Origin: Phytophthora sp. 'mugwort' | Lineage: Eukaryota > Oomycota > Peronosporomycetes > Peronosporales > Peronosporaceae | Direction: 5' to 3' | Assembly (NCBI GenBank): GCA_033558025.1 | Contig: JAUCEF010000014.1 | Coordinates: 372,001-436,000 of the forward strand | DNA: 64,000 bases | Shown: in pieces, positions 1-9,865 of the stretch | Position numbering within the stretch: position 1 is the first letter of the stretch | Layout of the letters: every line of letters starts with the position of its first letter | The notes under the pieces: generated by a model | Told to the model about the DNA's origin: nothing | The model's database searches: none | The model's input: only the letters and a program-made list of their open reading frames with translations | Translations under genes and position numbers: made by a program

Positions 1-822
1 TCCGATTTGCCTTCATCAGCATATTGTAGTGTGGTGATATAGACTCGCTGGTAGTCCGCCTTCTCTTGTTTTGCTGATAGTGATGCTGCTGAATATACGC
101 GCCACTGTCTTTAGCCGTCCAGTATGGGTACTCCTTGAGAATGTGACGCGCCCTTCTCTACCCGTGCGTTCACAACCACCTCCTGACACTTTAGGCGCGT
201 AATTCCAGTCTTGTCCACGAGAAATTGCTTCCACACATCTGAATGCGGCCGTCCTCCTGGCATTGCGGTCTTGCTTCTCGTCGGACCATTTTTTGCTGCT
301 GCGCAGACACATTAGACATACCCCAAAAAACAAGGCATATACTTGTGTCTTTTGGGTATCCCCTCGCAGTCCGGTCAAGGAAACCTTGTTCAACACTGCT
401 CGGCTCGTTTGTGCTTCAAGCGTGCGGAATTGAAGTTTGAAGCGCGTCGTTTTGTTTACAGAAACGACTACCTAGGGATCTGCAAATTACCAAAATAAGC
501 CATTACTATTGCAAATTGCAAGAGCTTTTGATTTGGCAGATAACCATGCAAAATCGTAGATATAACTATATTGGCGGGTAAATCAAGTGTCAGCTAATTC
601 ATCACTACTTGGGACTCAGTAGTCCGTACGCCGAGTGGGAGGCTTGCGAGGTCGATGGAGCATGCTTGGTGTCTATGTGCGGCTACGCAGCTGGTACTGG
701 GAGGAGCTCTAATACGCGGCACCTCACGCACCGAGGCGCGCACGGTGCAATGATTTAATTTAAATTGCCGTTAAATCCTCTAAAGACACGTGTTTCGTAT
801 GCTTTCTGACAGTGGATCGATC

Positions 823-992
823 ATTTTAATACATGCGATGAATTAAAATTAATAGCGTTGTCCAGCAAGCAGCAAAAGGGTTCCGCATAAGCAGGACATT
901 CATAAAAACATCGGCTATGTATGGGATCCAAAGCGGCGTCACGTACTCCCCACATAGCTCTTGCTGGTTATCGAAAACTGCTGCGAACGCAT
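823..992 (+). repeat. Dispersed repeat, copy A
   Basis: About 170 bases that recur in the same orientation at 10715-10882 with scattered substitutions and small indels. Shared landmarks include ATTTTAATACATGCGATG, TAGCGTTGTCCAGCAAGCAGC, AAAGCGGCGTCAC and TGGTTATCGAAAACTGCT. It contains no coding potential. It is probably a fragment of a non-autonomous transposon or LTR, but no termini can be recognised. Confidence 0.85.
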
Positions 993-1103
993 TTTTCAAG
1001 TTACAGTAATCTAGGTGTTAAGTGTCTGGCGTTGTTACCTGTCACCTTGTTGTTTTGGTCAATTAGAAAGCCTCTTTAGCAAGGATTTGCCGTGATATGT
1101 TAG

Positions 1104-1130
1104 CTGTCACCCTGCGTTCAACACAGGGTG
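1104..1130. repeat. Perfect 9-bp hairpin
   Basis: GTCACCCTG and CAGGGTGAC pair around a 9-base loop. The right arm overlaps a second inverted repeat, AACACAG/CTGTGTT. It sits in gene-free DNA and may be the end of a small inverted-repeat element; no function is implied. Confidence 0.6.
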
Positions 1131-1533
1131 ACACACTGTGTTGTAGATATCACGCAGGGAATAACAACCACCACCAGTTCACACCACCTCGCCCCAGCAG
1201 CCACATAAGGGGGAGAGTGGCTATGCGCGGAGGAGGGTGCAAGCCGAACCAGCACAAGCTTGCCTCGGAGACCTTCGCAATGAAGGCGGTTGTGCTGTCC
1301 TTCTACGAAACGCACACAATGACTTTACAACCTAATGCATTTCCAACTTCATTTCATGCCTATGATTTCCATACAAATAAAAATGACACACGTGCTAGTT
1401 AGTCCACAAGCCGCTACAGACCTGAGACTGTACAACCGCTAGCTATCATACCCGTGGAGTTGACCCTAAGCGCAGCGCCGTAGCAACAGCCGTCTCCGAG
1501 AAAACGCCGCGCACACACAGCCATTTGACACAC

Positions 1534-1638
1534 TTTGCTAAGTACCATATTCCCCCTGTTAGAAGCGTCAGTAATGTACACGTCTGGGTTAGGTGTACAG
1601 GTCTCCTCTGACGGAGCGATGTACACGTACTTAGCAAA
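1534..1638. repeat. MITE-like unit with 12-bp terminal inverted repeats
   Basis: TTTGCTAAGTAC at 1534-1545 is the exact reverse complement of 1627-1638, bounding a 105-bp unit without coding capacity. Two internal blocks, 1549-1570 and 1609-1627, recur inverted at 1923-1944 and 1951-1969. A miniature inverted-repeat element is a reasonable reading, but no target-site duplication was identified. Confidence 0.5.
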
Positions 1639-1922
1639 ATATGTACGGTATTACAAAGTACTCATTCAGTCAATAGTCAAATAGGGAGACCAAATGGTCG
1701 TGTGCACGCGTCGCTTTTTTCATAGTCGGCTGCGACGACAGCGCTGTTCTTTGGGATTTATCTACATTGGAATAATAGCTAGCGGTGCGTACAATCTCAG
1801 GTCTGTAGCGTTGATTCGTAGCCTTCCTACCAATGTGTCCAGGCCACTCATTTGCCGGTTCTGACGCTTGTGACAAAGCGGAAACCAAAAATAATAATGG
1901 AGAAATATGTTGGATAAAAAAG

Positions 1923-1969
1923 TGACGCTTGTAACAGGGGGAATACGATTCGTGTACATCGCTCCGTCA
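1923..1969. repeat. Inverted copies of two blocks of the 1534-1638 unit
   Basis: 1923-1944 matches the reverse complement of 1549-1570 at 21 of 22 positions. 1951-1969 is a perfect 19-base reverse complement of 1609-1627. The order of the blocks is not that of a simple palindrome: here they are adjacent as in a head-to-tail junction of the small element, read on the opposite strand. Confidence 0.6.
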
Positions 1970-2547
1970 ACGGAGCTCTATCCCGGACAGTCTGCACGTT
2001 GAATTTATCCTGCTCGTGGGATTTGTGTGCACTCACACTAGTTGGGGTGACTGAAAAGGGGTTGTACCGGTACAACAATCTATTGGTCAAAACTATCAAT
2101 ATAATTTGGCGAATAATATCAATACCGTTCCAATACGGTACGGTACTGTACAGTACTGTCGGAGATTTATTAGCGCAAGAAAACAAGATTCTCGTAACTG
2201 TAAAGGCATCTAGTTGAGATTGTCAACCCTCTTCATCGCTCGATATCATGTGCCCCAAGACAACCCCTACTACTAATACTACTAGAGTCCTCCTGGAGGA
2301 GTCCTCACCGCAACTCGATTCGTCCTAGGTTCAAATCAGGCGACAGCCTTACATGAGTCCAGACTCGGGACCAGAGGGCATTTGCCAGAGACCATATCTT
2401 TGCCAAGGAGTCGCACAAGATCCACCCTTTCACGATATCCCCTCGCGGCTGCTCAGTGGGTTCAGGAGTGGAGGAGAAGATGGCTCTTCCGTTTGACTTG
2501 ACCCTGTATGAATCGGGCCGACAGGCGGCACGTCCCGCGTTGCCGCC

Positions 2548-2570
2548 GATGCAGTCTTGTCCATTCTCGA
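2548..2570 (+). promoter_or_regulatory. Oomycete-type initiator upstream of the Cys-repeat gene
   Basis: A CCATTCTCGATTTCAC motif lies 60-80 bases before the ATG at 2629 and resembles the oomycete core promoter initiator (consensus around TCATTYY followed by a T-rich block). It supports a transcription start here, and therefore the ATG at 2629 rather than the earlier in-frame ATG at 2557. The motif match is by eye only. Confidence 0.4.
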
Positions 2571-2628
2571 TTTCACTTCGACGGCCTCAAGTCCAGTCGT
2601 TCCAAGGGAAGCGCCAAGTCAAGTCAAG

Positions 2629-4095
2629 ATGCTGCCGGTGAAGCTTCTAGTCGCTGTCGTCTCGCTCGGACTGGTGACGACCCCCGACGTGTCTGCATCG
2701 AGACTGCGGGTTCGAGTCCATTCCAAATCCACGGTCACCTGTGCTGACGGTGAACAGACCATCGGCGTTGCTGGGTGGGACCACGATGGATGCATCGCCT
2801 CGGACAACGTCTGTGTGGCTCAAGTCAGTGACGGCGACTGCCCCGAAGGTGCCTACTGCGATCTGCTGGACACGGGCGTCTACGGGTGCACGGCCGGTGA
2901 CGACTACGACTCGTCGGATCCGGAGCAGACCATCAGCTACGGGAGCTGCGCTGACGGTGAAGAGACCATTGGTGTGGCCGGTTGGGACCACGATGGCTGC
3001 ATTGCCTCGGATAACGTCTGCGTGGCGCAGGTCAGTGATGGTGATTGCCCCGAAGGAGCCTACTGTGCTCTGCTAGACACGGGCGTCTACGGCTGCACCG
3101 CCGGATACACCGAAGATATGACATATGTCGACAACGAGACTTGCTCTGACAATGAGCAAACCATTGGCGTTGTGGGCTGGGACCACGACGGCTGCATCGA
3201 CTCGGACAACGTGTGCGTGGCTCAGGTGAGCGACGGCGACTGTCCGGCGGGGGCCTACTGCTCGCTGCTCGACACCGGCGTGTACGGCTGTGTCGCCGGC
3301 TCCAAGAAGCGCCACCACCACCACAAGAAGGAGAACCAGAAGGTTTCTTGCCCCAGCGGACAGGAGAGCATCGGTGTGGTTGGCTGGAGCTCGGACGGAT
3401 GCGTGAACTCGGGCAGCGTTTGCGTTGCCAACACGTACGGCACCTGTCCTAGCGGCGCCCACTGTGCATGGCTTGACACTGGTGTGTACGGATGTACGGA
3501 CGGCGCGGAGGAATCGATGCCGTGGGAGGGCTGCTCTGACGATGAAGAAACCATTGGCGTTGTGGGCTGGGACCACGACGGCTGCATCGACTCGGACAAC
3601 GTGTGCGTGGCTCAGGTGAGCGACGGCGACTGTCCGGCGGGGGCCTACTGCTCGCTGCTCGACACCGGCGTGTACGGCTGTGTCGCCGGCTCCAAGAAGC
3701 GCCACCACCACCACAAGGAGAACCAGAAGGTTTCTTGCCCCAACGGACAGGAGAGCATCGGCGTGGTTGGCTGGAGCTCGGACGGATGCGTGAACTCGGG
3801 CAGCGTTTGCGTTGCCAACACTTACGGCACCTGTCCTAGTGGCGCCCACTGTGCATGGCTTGACACTGGTGTGTACGGATGTACGGACGGCGCGGAGGAA
3901 TCGACGCCGTGGGAGGGCTGCTCTGACGATGAAGAAACCATTGGCGTTGTGGGCTGGGACCACGACGGCTGCATCGACTCGGACAACGTGTGCGTGGCTC
4001 AAGTGAGCGACGGCGACTGTCCGGCGGGGGCCTACTGCTCGCTGCTCGACACCGGCGTGTACGGCTGTGTCGCCAGCTCCAAGAAGCACATCTAA
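2629..4095 (+). CDS. Secreted seven-repeat cysteine-rich protein
   Basis: A 488-residue protein that starts with a clear signal peptide (MLPVKLLVAVVSLGLV..., cleavage probably after about residue 23, DVSA). The rest is seven tandem modules of about 43-45 residues beginning at C38. Each has six cysteines and the core pattern C-x3-E-x-(T/S)IGV-x-GW-x2-DGC...VCVA...C...C-x3-LDTGVYGC. Modules 4 and 6 are a second subtype (GWSSDGCVNSGS, CAWLDTG). Two linkers, after modules 3 and 5, are basic and histidine-rich (KKRHHHHK). An upstream in-frame ATG at 2557 would bury the signal peptide, so 2629 is chosen. No transmembrane segment or catalytic motif is seen. I do not recognise a named family. The architecture suits a wall- or apoplast-exposed binding protein or effector, which is inference. 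The gene is intronless and followed by AATAAA at 4127. Confidence 0.85.
   Translation: MLPVKLLVAVVSLGLVTTPDVSASRLRVRVHSKSTVTCADGEQTIGVAGWDHDGCIASDNVCVAQVSDGDCPEGAYCDLLDTGVYGCTAGDDYDSSDPEQTISYGSCADGEETIGVAGWDHDGCIASDNVCVAQVSDGDCPEGAYCALLDTGVYGCTAGYTEDMTYVDNETCSDNEQTIGVVGWDHDGCIDSDNVCVAQVSDGDCPAGAYCSLLDTGVYGCVAGSKKRHHHHKKENQKVSCPSGQESIGVVGWSSDGCVNSGSVCVANTYGTCPSGAHCAWLDTGVYGCTDGAEESMPWEGCSDDEETIGVVGWDHDGCIDSDNVCVAQVSDGDCPAGAYCSLLDTGVYGCVAGSKKRHHHHKENQKVSCPNGQESIGVVGWSSDGCVNSGSVCVANTYGTCPSGAHCAWLDTGVYGCTDGAEESTPWEGCSDDEETIGVVGWDHDGCIDSDNVCVAQVSDGDCPAGAYCSLLDTGVYGCVASSKKHI
3160..3936 (+). repeat. Near-identical 390/387-bp tandem duplication inside the Cys-repeat gene
   Basis: The block starting ACCATTGGCGTTGTGGGCTGG at 3160 recurs at 3550 and again at 3937, offsets of 390 and 387 bases. 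The first two full units (modules 3-4 and 5-6) are almost identical at the DNA level, including the His-rich linker, and differ by one lysine codon. Modules 1 and 2 are clearly more diverged. This shows recent internal expansion by unequal exchange of a two-module unit. Confidence 0.9.
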
Positions 4096-4126
4096 TCGAG
4101 GTGGCTGTTATGAAAGTGCGCTGGAT

Positions 4127-4132
4127 AATAAA
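4127..4132 (+). terminator. AATAAA polyadenylation-like signal
   Basis: AATAAA lies 32 bases after the stop codon of the Cys-repeat gene, a sensible position for 3'-end formation. Confidence 0.4.
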
Positions 4133-4999
4133 CTCTGGCATTTGTGCTTATCTGTGGCCGTGGTGTTCGCATCTGAGCTCTGCTCCTATTGCATGTTGCA
4201 CGTGCACTATCGTGGCTGGAGTGGCAAGATAAACTAGCCATAATGATGAATACACGCTTCTTGTACGCGTGCTGTTTGGTCAAGGCATTCACGTTGTCGT
4301 AGACCCACACAGAGGTTCGAATATACAGGTAATCGTGTTGTTCGTTGATAAAGTTTTGTGTTTAAGAAATATGTACTGTACAGTGCTGGCGAATACATGT
4401 ACTACATGCATAAAGCCATGAAGAATGTATCTCGTTATGCATTATACGTGTTCATGAATATCTACTAGAAAAAAATGAACCAGCTTCAAGTTTAACTGAT
4501 CCAACCTATGCGACTTCATTTTAAATTTGGTGTGTGTCAATTTGTAAGTTTTCTGAGTGAGCACCGTTTGCATCTAAACAAACGTGGTATATCCATAGTA
4601 GCCGCCGAGTATTGTCTGTTATTCAAATTTTGGCCATTTGAAGATAAACTGGCTTTGTTTTTTGCGATCGTCTATTGGACAAAATGTGTAGACTAGATGT
4701 CCACCAAAACGTTGTTGGAAAGGGGCTGTCCATAATGCGCAGAGCGCATTAAGAACTCGCCCACCCCCACCCATATGAATAGCGTCTAAGGCTCTAACGA
4801 CACGGGTCTCCTCTAATATTATCCTGGAGCCTTGCTATAAATGTGGGGCCCCACTCAAAATAAGCTGTCTGTAGTCCAAGCACAGGGGGCTTGAATCGTC
4901 CGGTTACGAAGAAGCATAAGCTCGACAGGAAGACATTGAGCATGTGCAGCAGGTGATAAAGGAGCACAGTACAACATTTAGTACTCGAACATCTACAAC
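4133..4999. other. Intergenic, no feature seen
   Basis: AT-rich sequence with only short random frames. No coding, RNA or repeat signal could be supported. Confidence 0.6.
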
Positions 5000-5140
5000 A
5001 TGAATGAGGCTGCTGAGTTCCTTTATCACAATCGCAACACGAGAATCGAATTCCGTGGGACTAAGGACGCCAACGTGAAGTCGTTCGTCTTCGCGACGGG
5101 GTCAAGATTCAACCATCCTTTAATATTGCACCAACTGTAA
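5000..5140 (+). other. Isolated 46-codon open frame
   Basis: An ATG-initiated frame (MNEAAEFLYHNRN..., ending LILHQL) with plausible amino-acid composition but no recognised domain. It may be a scrap of a transposon ORF, because it lies just upstream of a decayed MULE. No promoter or partner was identified. Confidence 0.2.
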
Positions 5141-5523
5141 TAGTTCCCATGTAAGCTAACGTAGTGCCCCACGGAGCAGTATCGCAGGTTTTACAGTGCA
5201 ATATTGGACGTTGTATACCATATACAGACTAGGGCGTGAGAACGCCGAGAACACGTTACAAATCCACACAACACACGAACAAATCCACAAGCGTAGTAAC
5301 TTATCCGCAACTGTCCTAACTATTCCACAGACTTGTGGACCTGTCCACACGAAGGCACAACGAGAGCGTTTTTCAGCCAATTAGGGGCGGGCGACTTTTA
5401 AGGATTAGTTTTAACCAATCGCTCCCTCTACCAGTTAGACCCTTTGGAATAAAACATACCCACCTTTATTAAATTTCCCGGGGTGGGCGCCAAAGGATTC
5501 CTCGCCATTCAAACAGTAGCACG
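5141..5523. other. Intergenic with a TCCACA-rich patch
   Basis: No gene is seen. Between about 5260 and 5355 the sequence repeats short ATCCACA/TGTCCACA words, including TGTGGACCTGTCCACA, an imperfect palindrome. Its meaning is unknown; it could be the degenerate subterminal region of the neighbouring MULE. Confidence 0.4.
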
Positions 5524-7347
5524 ATGGCATCTGGAAGCTACGACTGAGAACCGATTTCGTCCTCTCTTAGTGAGCTCGGTGTGGAAGAATCGCAAGCAAT
5601 TTTGCAAAATGCCAAATTTGTGACCTGAACGTGGACTTCCACCAAATGCGCTATCGAATTATAGCTTGCAATTCTTCAAGCTGTGAAAAATACTGTGGTC
5701 AAGCATGCAAATGGAAAATCAAAGTATTGACGTGCCAAGAAACTAAGAAAAGCGACATGGTACAGCTCTGGATCTCATAACACCGATGAGGCATCTCCGA
5801 AGGAATCGAAGCTTACACTGAGCATGAAGCGACTGGCACGACAGCTCGTAGGACAACATGCGAAGCCGAATCGCATTCGCCAGGATATTTTAGATCGGTT
5901 TGAACCCGAGCGCGCATCAGCCCCCTCACTTTCTCAAGTACAAAATTTTCTATCTCATCACAAGCGTACTAAGCTACAAGAGACCGATTTTATTGAGGAC
6001 ATGGAGAAATTAGATGGCCGCAATAAATTTCACGCTGATTTGAACGATGGAGATCCGTTTTTCTTTGGGTTTGAAGTGAACGAAAATGGCGCACCAGGTC
6101 TTGGAGATGGATCAGATGCACCCCTCTTGTCGTTGGCGTTTCGACAACCTACATGCTGCAATTGCTTCGTCATGCTGCAGATTATGTTCTTCATATCGAT
6201 GTGACGCACAAATTAAACCAGTCGGGTTATTTAACTAACTACAACAGTTGTTGGACTGTCAGACGCATCTCGGAGCTTTTACCCGTTGCATTCTTCGTGA
6301 CTCGCAAGTTACGGGGCCGGTAATGAGCATCGCACTGACCCCTCTTTTTGAAACATACAAGAAACTCACTGGTGAACTGCCCGTGGTGCGCTACTATGGC
6401 TGATGCTGATAAGGCCCAGTTCAATGCTGTGAAGTCTGTTGTCGGATCCAGAACTCAGAACATCGCGGAGATGGTATACCTTATGTGCTTCTTTCACGTG
6501 GTAAAAAATGTTGGAGAGCTTGCTTCAGGCTTGACTGGAAATTCATATTCCTTGCTTTTTCACCACCTCTACGAAATGCATTTTGCACGAAATGCCCATG
6601 AATTTAAGCTGCTATCAGAAGGAGCGATCAAGACGTGAAAAGTGGTCCCAGAGCTGCGTAAATTTACTGATTATTTCAAGATACAGTGGCTGGATTCACA
6701 GTTTTCTAATTGGGCGGTGTTTGCACGCCTCCAGGATATACTACTACGAACAACCCTGTTAAGACGTTCAATAGGACAATCAAGCCAGACTACACATTCC
6801 AATCGCTGGTTAAAATGGTGTTGGGTTGATGGATCGCCTACAATTGATGTGTCGTCACTGCTCTCGTGATCAGCGTGCGTTAAAGCATATATCTATACCT
6901 AATCGAGAAGTGCTGAACCGCGAGAGAAATTTATCTGAGAAGAAAGCGCTTTGTGCAGTACAGACGCAACGCACTAACGTCAACTTTCTACTTGGATGTG
7001 AAGAAAATGCCAACCTCCTCTATATTTGCCAGCGTCAAGAGGAAGAGTGGGACGTTCAAGAAAATTGGAGCTGGAGGAAACTGTGCCCCATAATGAAGAA
7101 ACGCCACAAAAAGCGTATGGCGTTGCATGGCCAACCTATTCAGGAATGGGAGTGGATACCGAGTCAAACGCGTGCCCTTGTCGCTCGTGGTTCAAGTATG
7201 GAACCTGTGTTCATGTGTTGCACCGTTGCGCCTCGCTGGTCGTCCAATTCCAGGTGTGCCTATCCCAAAGAGGAGGTTGTCAATAGACGCAGTCGAATTG
7301 GTCGTGGAAGACCAGGTACAGCGGGCCCTGCACTGTCGTTAGAGTAA
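5524..7347 (+). pseudogene. Decayed Mutator-like (MULE) transposase with SWIM finger
   Basis: MULE cut-and-paste transposase remains, scattered over all three plus frames. In order: a possible N-terminus at 5524 with two early stops; a Cys-rich segment at 5646-5780 (C-x5-C-x3-C-x3-C, zinc-ribbon-like); a 126-codon frame from 5824; the catalytic segment HIDVTHKLNQ at 6192, the first Asp of the DDE triad; VVGLSDASRSFYPL at 6245 in another frame; MADADKAQFNAV and CFFHVVKN, the second catalytic region, in the frame from 6348; a following frame from 6642; and a SWIM zinc finger CPCRSWFKYGTCVH at 7173-7214. SWIM fingers typically follow the MULE core. At least five frame changes or stops make it non-functional. 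It belongs to a different, shorter MULE family than the element at 39248-43196. Terminal inverted repeats were not found. Confidence 0.85.
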
Positions 7348-8662
7348 GAAAATTAACATCTTCCTTCGTGTGTAACTTGGTTTAGTTGAACTCAAATGTT
7401 TCTCTTTCATCCCTCAAGTTTTCATGAGCAGATTTTATTATTCCGGAATGTGTATGCGGTCACACAACGCGCAATGAACTGACCCCATAGAGAAAAAAAA
7501 ATGTATGTTTGACAGTTGATCTCGTCCTTTGCACATTCATATGCACGACAACAATAATCTAGCTATTTACTTAACCTAACATTTGCACCCTCTAATTTCC
7601 ACGAGCACATCTTTATACAATTAAGTATTCGATGATTAGTTTAACAAAGTGTGCATTGAAGTCATAGAACAGGTGTATCTGGATACCCGTATGTTTAGCT
7701 ATGCCTATACAGTAGCATTCAAAATTATGCAACATAGTAACAAGGTTTTTAAAGCAATTCTGATTTTGCACCCCATCCTGGTCAATACGACTAGAACACG
7801 AGTTTTGTAGTTATCCCACTTGCGTGCCTCCGCTTGAACCGATAATATAAGGCAGATATATATGAGATAGCGGTTGTAGGGATTTAAGTTACCAAATTTC
7901 TCACCTTCAGGAGTAAGTATTTTGTTCTCCATGGTAGGGAACAGTGTCTTCAATGCAAACTCGGGTTGGATTTAGGTATACTACTCGTTGCGGAATTTCA
8001 TGAATAGAGCGATTGCGGAATTAGAATCTTCTAACGAGTCGCTACAGATTTCAGTGGAGAAATCACACTACCCGAACCGTTATTGTTCATATTGCTTAAT
8101 ACACCGCGATGATATCTATAATTGACAATGATGTTGAATATTGTCTCTAAACCAGACGTAATAGCATGCAAACAGTTGTTGCACCGGATCATGTTGTCCA
8201 TATATTTCTGCTAGATGCGAGGGTGCAAAGCAATTGCGAATCTGGGTTGTATGACGTTTGTGAGTCAAAACTTACCCAACATGAGGTCGATCACAGAACC
8301 AGCTTATAAAAATTACAAGCAAATGATGTCATAAACACCACAGCCGCAGTTTGTGGCATCGGTTGCCGTCGAGTGCCTGGGGTGCAACCAGTACGTCTTC
8401 CAGAATTCATTCATTTTCCCAATGTGAAACAGAAGACCGAGATTCATAATATCAGGATCTTTACAGTATTATGATCTATACGATCGATAGCTCGTGTACA
8501 TGTGAGCACGCTGGTGGGGGAGGTTGAACTTCACACCATCATTAGAAGCCAAGGGGTCAAACCAAAATGTACTGAGGTACAAATTGAGCATACGATATCT
8601 TCACTCCAAGTTGAAGATAAAAAAATGGATTAAGTTTATAAAATTCCATAGCAAAAAACAGT
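7348..8662. other. Non-coding stretch with two minus-strand ORF fragments
   Basis: Mostly AT-rich, without a recognisable gene. Two minus-strand frames look better than random: 7705-7953 (82 codons, ATG-initiated, containing MENKILTPEGEKFGN) and 8313-8447 (44 codons, MNLGLLFHIGKMNEFWKTYW). They lie on the same strand as the broken gene at 8663-9107 and could be further pieces of one decayed transposon gene, but no family is recognised. Confidence 0.35.
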
Positions 8663-9107
8663 TTATTTCTTTTTAGATTGTCTGGCGCGAGCTTGTTTCT
8701 CTGTCAGTTTCCTTTCTTGTCCAATCTCGTCAGCGAACTACCACTTCGGGCTCTGAAGATGCCATCCATCTTCAGCTTCTCCAAAAACAGCTTCTTCTCC
8801 TCTTCGTACTGATCATCATCCCATTCACGACCATTCATGTACGTGTACACTGACAGCACTCTCATCCACGCCTGCTTGGAACCTTTCGTAACGCCGATCG
8901 CAGCCGAGTTGATGTAGCGATAGGTGCTAAGAGTGGCTTCGGCTCGAATAATCACGTTACCTCCCACCATACCCACTTGTCCTTGGTCTTCGTTCCCGCT
9001 GTGTAGCCGAGTCGAACAGCGTGATAAACTAGATTGTTAACATGAACAACGTCGCCAGGGATCTGCACGATCACACTGCTGTTGGAGTCATCCACCATTC
9101 TATTCAT
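8663..9107 (-). pseudogene. Broken gene of unknown function with basic C-terminus
   Basis: Three minus-strand pieces join only if two frameshifts are accepted. The first is MNRMVDDSNSSVIVQIPGD... from ATG 9107, ending near KDKWVWW. The second is a 90-residue piece containing SAAIGVTKGSKQAWMRVL and an acidic stretch DDDQYEEEKK. The last is a lysine-rich tail LTEKQARARQSKKK ending at 8663. The pieces overlap smoothly and have coding-like composition, so one decayed gene is more likely than chance. I do not recognise the family. An intron at the first break is possible but no good splice sites are seen. Confidence 0.4.
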
Positions 9108-9337
9108 CGTGTGATGCTCGTTCGAATTCGAATGCTGCGCGCGGCCTTAAAATCCCGAAATTGTTTTTTGAACGTTTAGATCATGCACGGCGGAATAAAT
9201 GCGATGCTCCGACCGTGATCGACGTGCATCGGGGTTTCCCGGCTGCCAACTTGACCCCACATCTCGAACGGGTACACGCAAGCGTCACTTCTCTCAAAAC
9301 TAAAATTGGACGTGTATGATCTCAAATGTAAACTGCT
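9108..9337. other. Short intergenic, nothing recognised
   Basis: No feature supported. Confidence 0.5.
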
Positions 9338-9679
9338 TTAGTCAAAACAGGCCACTTCATCGCCAATACTCTCTTCTGCTAAATCCTTGATGTGGCCCAC
9401 CGTGCTCTCGCCTTTGGAAAGTCTACACTCCTTGCAAATGTGCTGCGAAGTGGTAGGTAACACATCAGAGTCCTTGTAGGAAGCTACGTCGTTGCACCCT
9501 CCACGAAATACCAGCACTGCGGCTTCACTATCAATGGCAGACGCTAGTGAGAAGTCTTCTTGACGGTACAGGTCCATAGACCTTCTCAGTTTCTTCAAAA
9601 CTTGGTTTACGGAAAGGTCAATGCCACAAAAGTCACCCGCTTCAACCAGTTGTACTAACTGTAAGCACAATTGATCCAT
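9338..9679 (-). CDS. Hypothetical protein, 113 residues
   Basis: A minus-strand frame read from ATG 9679 (MDQLCLQLVQLVEAGDF...) has an even, coding-like composition with amphipathic helical stretches and four cysteines, including HICKEC near the C-terminus. The open frame continues upstream to 10036, but that part is an Ala/Ser/Cys-rich translation of GTACGCTG-rich repeats, so the internal ATG is preferred. No family is recognised. It could be the N-terminal exon of a larger gene, a transposon fragment or a chance frame. Confidence 0.3.
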   Translation of the reverse strand: MDQLCLQLVQLVEAGDFCGIDLSVNQVLKKLRRSMDLYRQEDFSLASAIDSEAAVLVFRGGCNDVASYKDSDVLPTTSQHICKECRLSKGESTVGHIKDLAEESIGDEVACFD

Positions 9680-9714
9680 CGTTAACGCTAACACTTTCTC
9701 TACGCTGTGTACAC

Positions 9715-9865
9715 AGGGAGCGCGGAAGCGGCAGGAGCAGTACGCGTCTATAGTACGCTGGGACTGTACGCTGCAGCAAACCGCAAGCAACAGTACTCTA
9801 CAGTACGCTGGGGTACACGGCGACGCTGGCAGCAGCAACACACTGCACGCGGACGCAGCAGCTGT
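9715..9865. repeat. AGTACGCTGG-type short direct repeats
   Basis: Variants of AGTACGCTGG, GTACGCTGCAG and CTGTACGCGG recur several times over about 150 bases, directly upstream of the hypothetical minus-strand gene. It could be promoter-associated repeats or a transposon subterminal region; no unit length is exact. Confidence 0.4.

Larger units (their letters stand above)
1..2547. other. Gene-free region with repeat remnants
   Basis: I see no convincing gene here; the open frames are short, overlap on both strands and resemble nothing I know. The first 23 bases are identical, in reverse complement, to 43147-43169 in the N-terminal part of the MULE-Ulp1 transposase, so the left edge may be a scrap of that family. 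The region also holds a dispersed repeat, a hairpin and a cluster of inverted repeats listed separately, and AT/GTAC-rich palindromic sequence around 2060-2165. Confidence 0.6.

Noticed and set aside
2325..2350. B-box-like GGTTCAAATC
   Set aside because: No A-box at proper distance and the flanking T-stem does not pair.
3073..4089. 338-codon minus-strand open frame opposite the Cys-repeat gene
   Set aside because: Antisense shadow of GC-rich tandem repeats; the plus strand has a signal peptide, conserved cysteines and a promoter-like motif.
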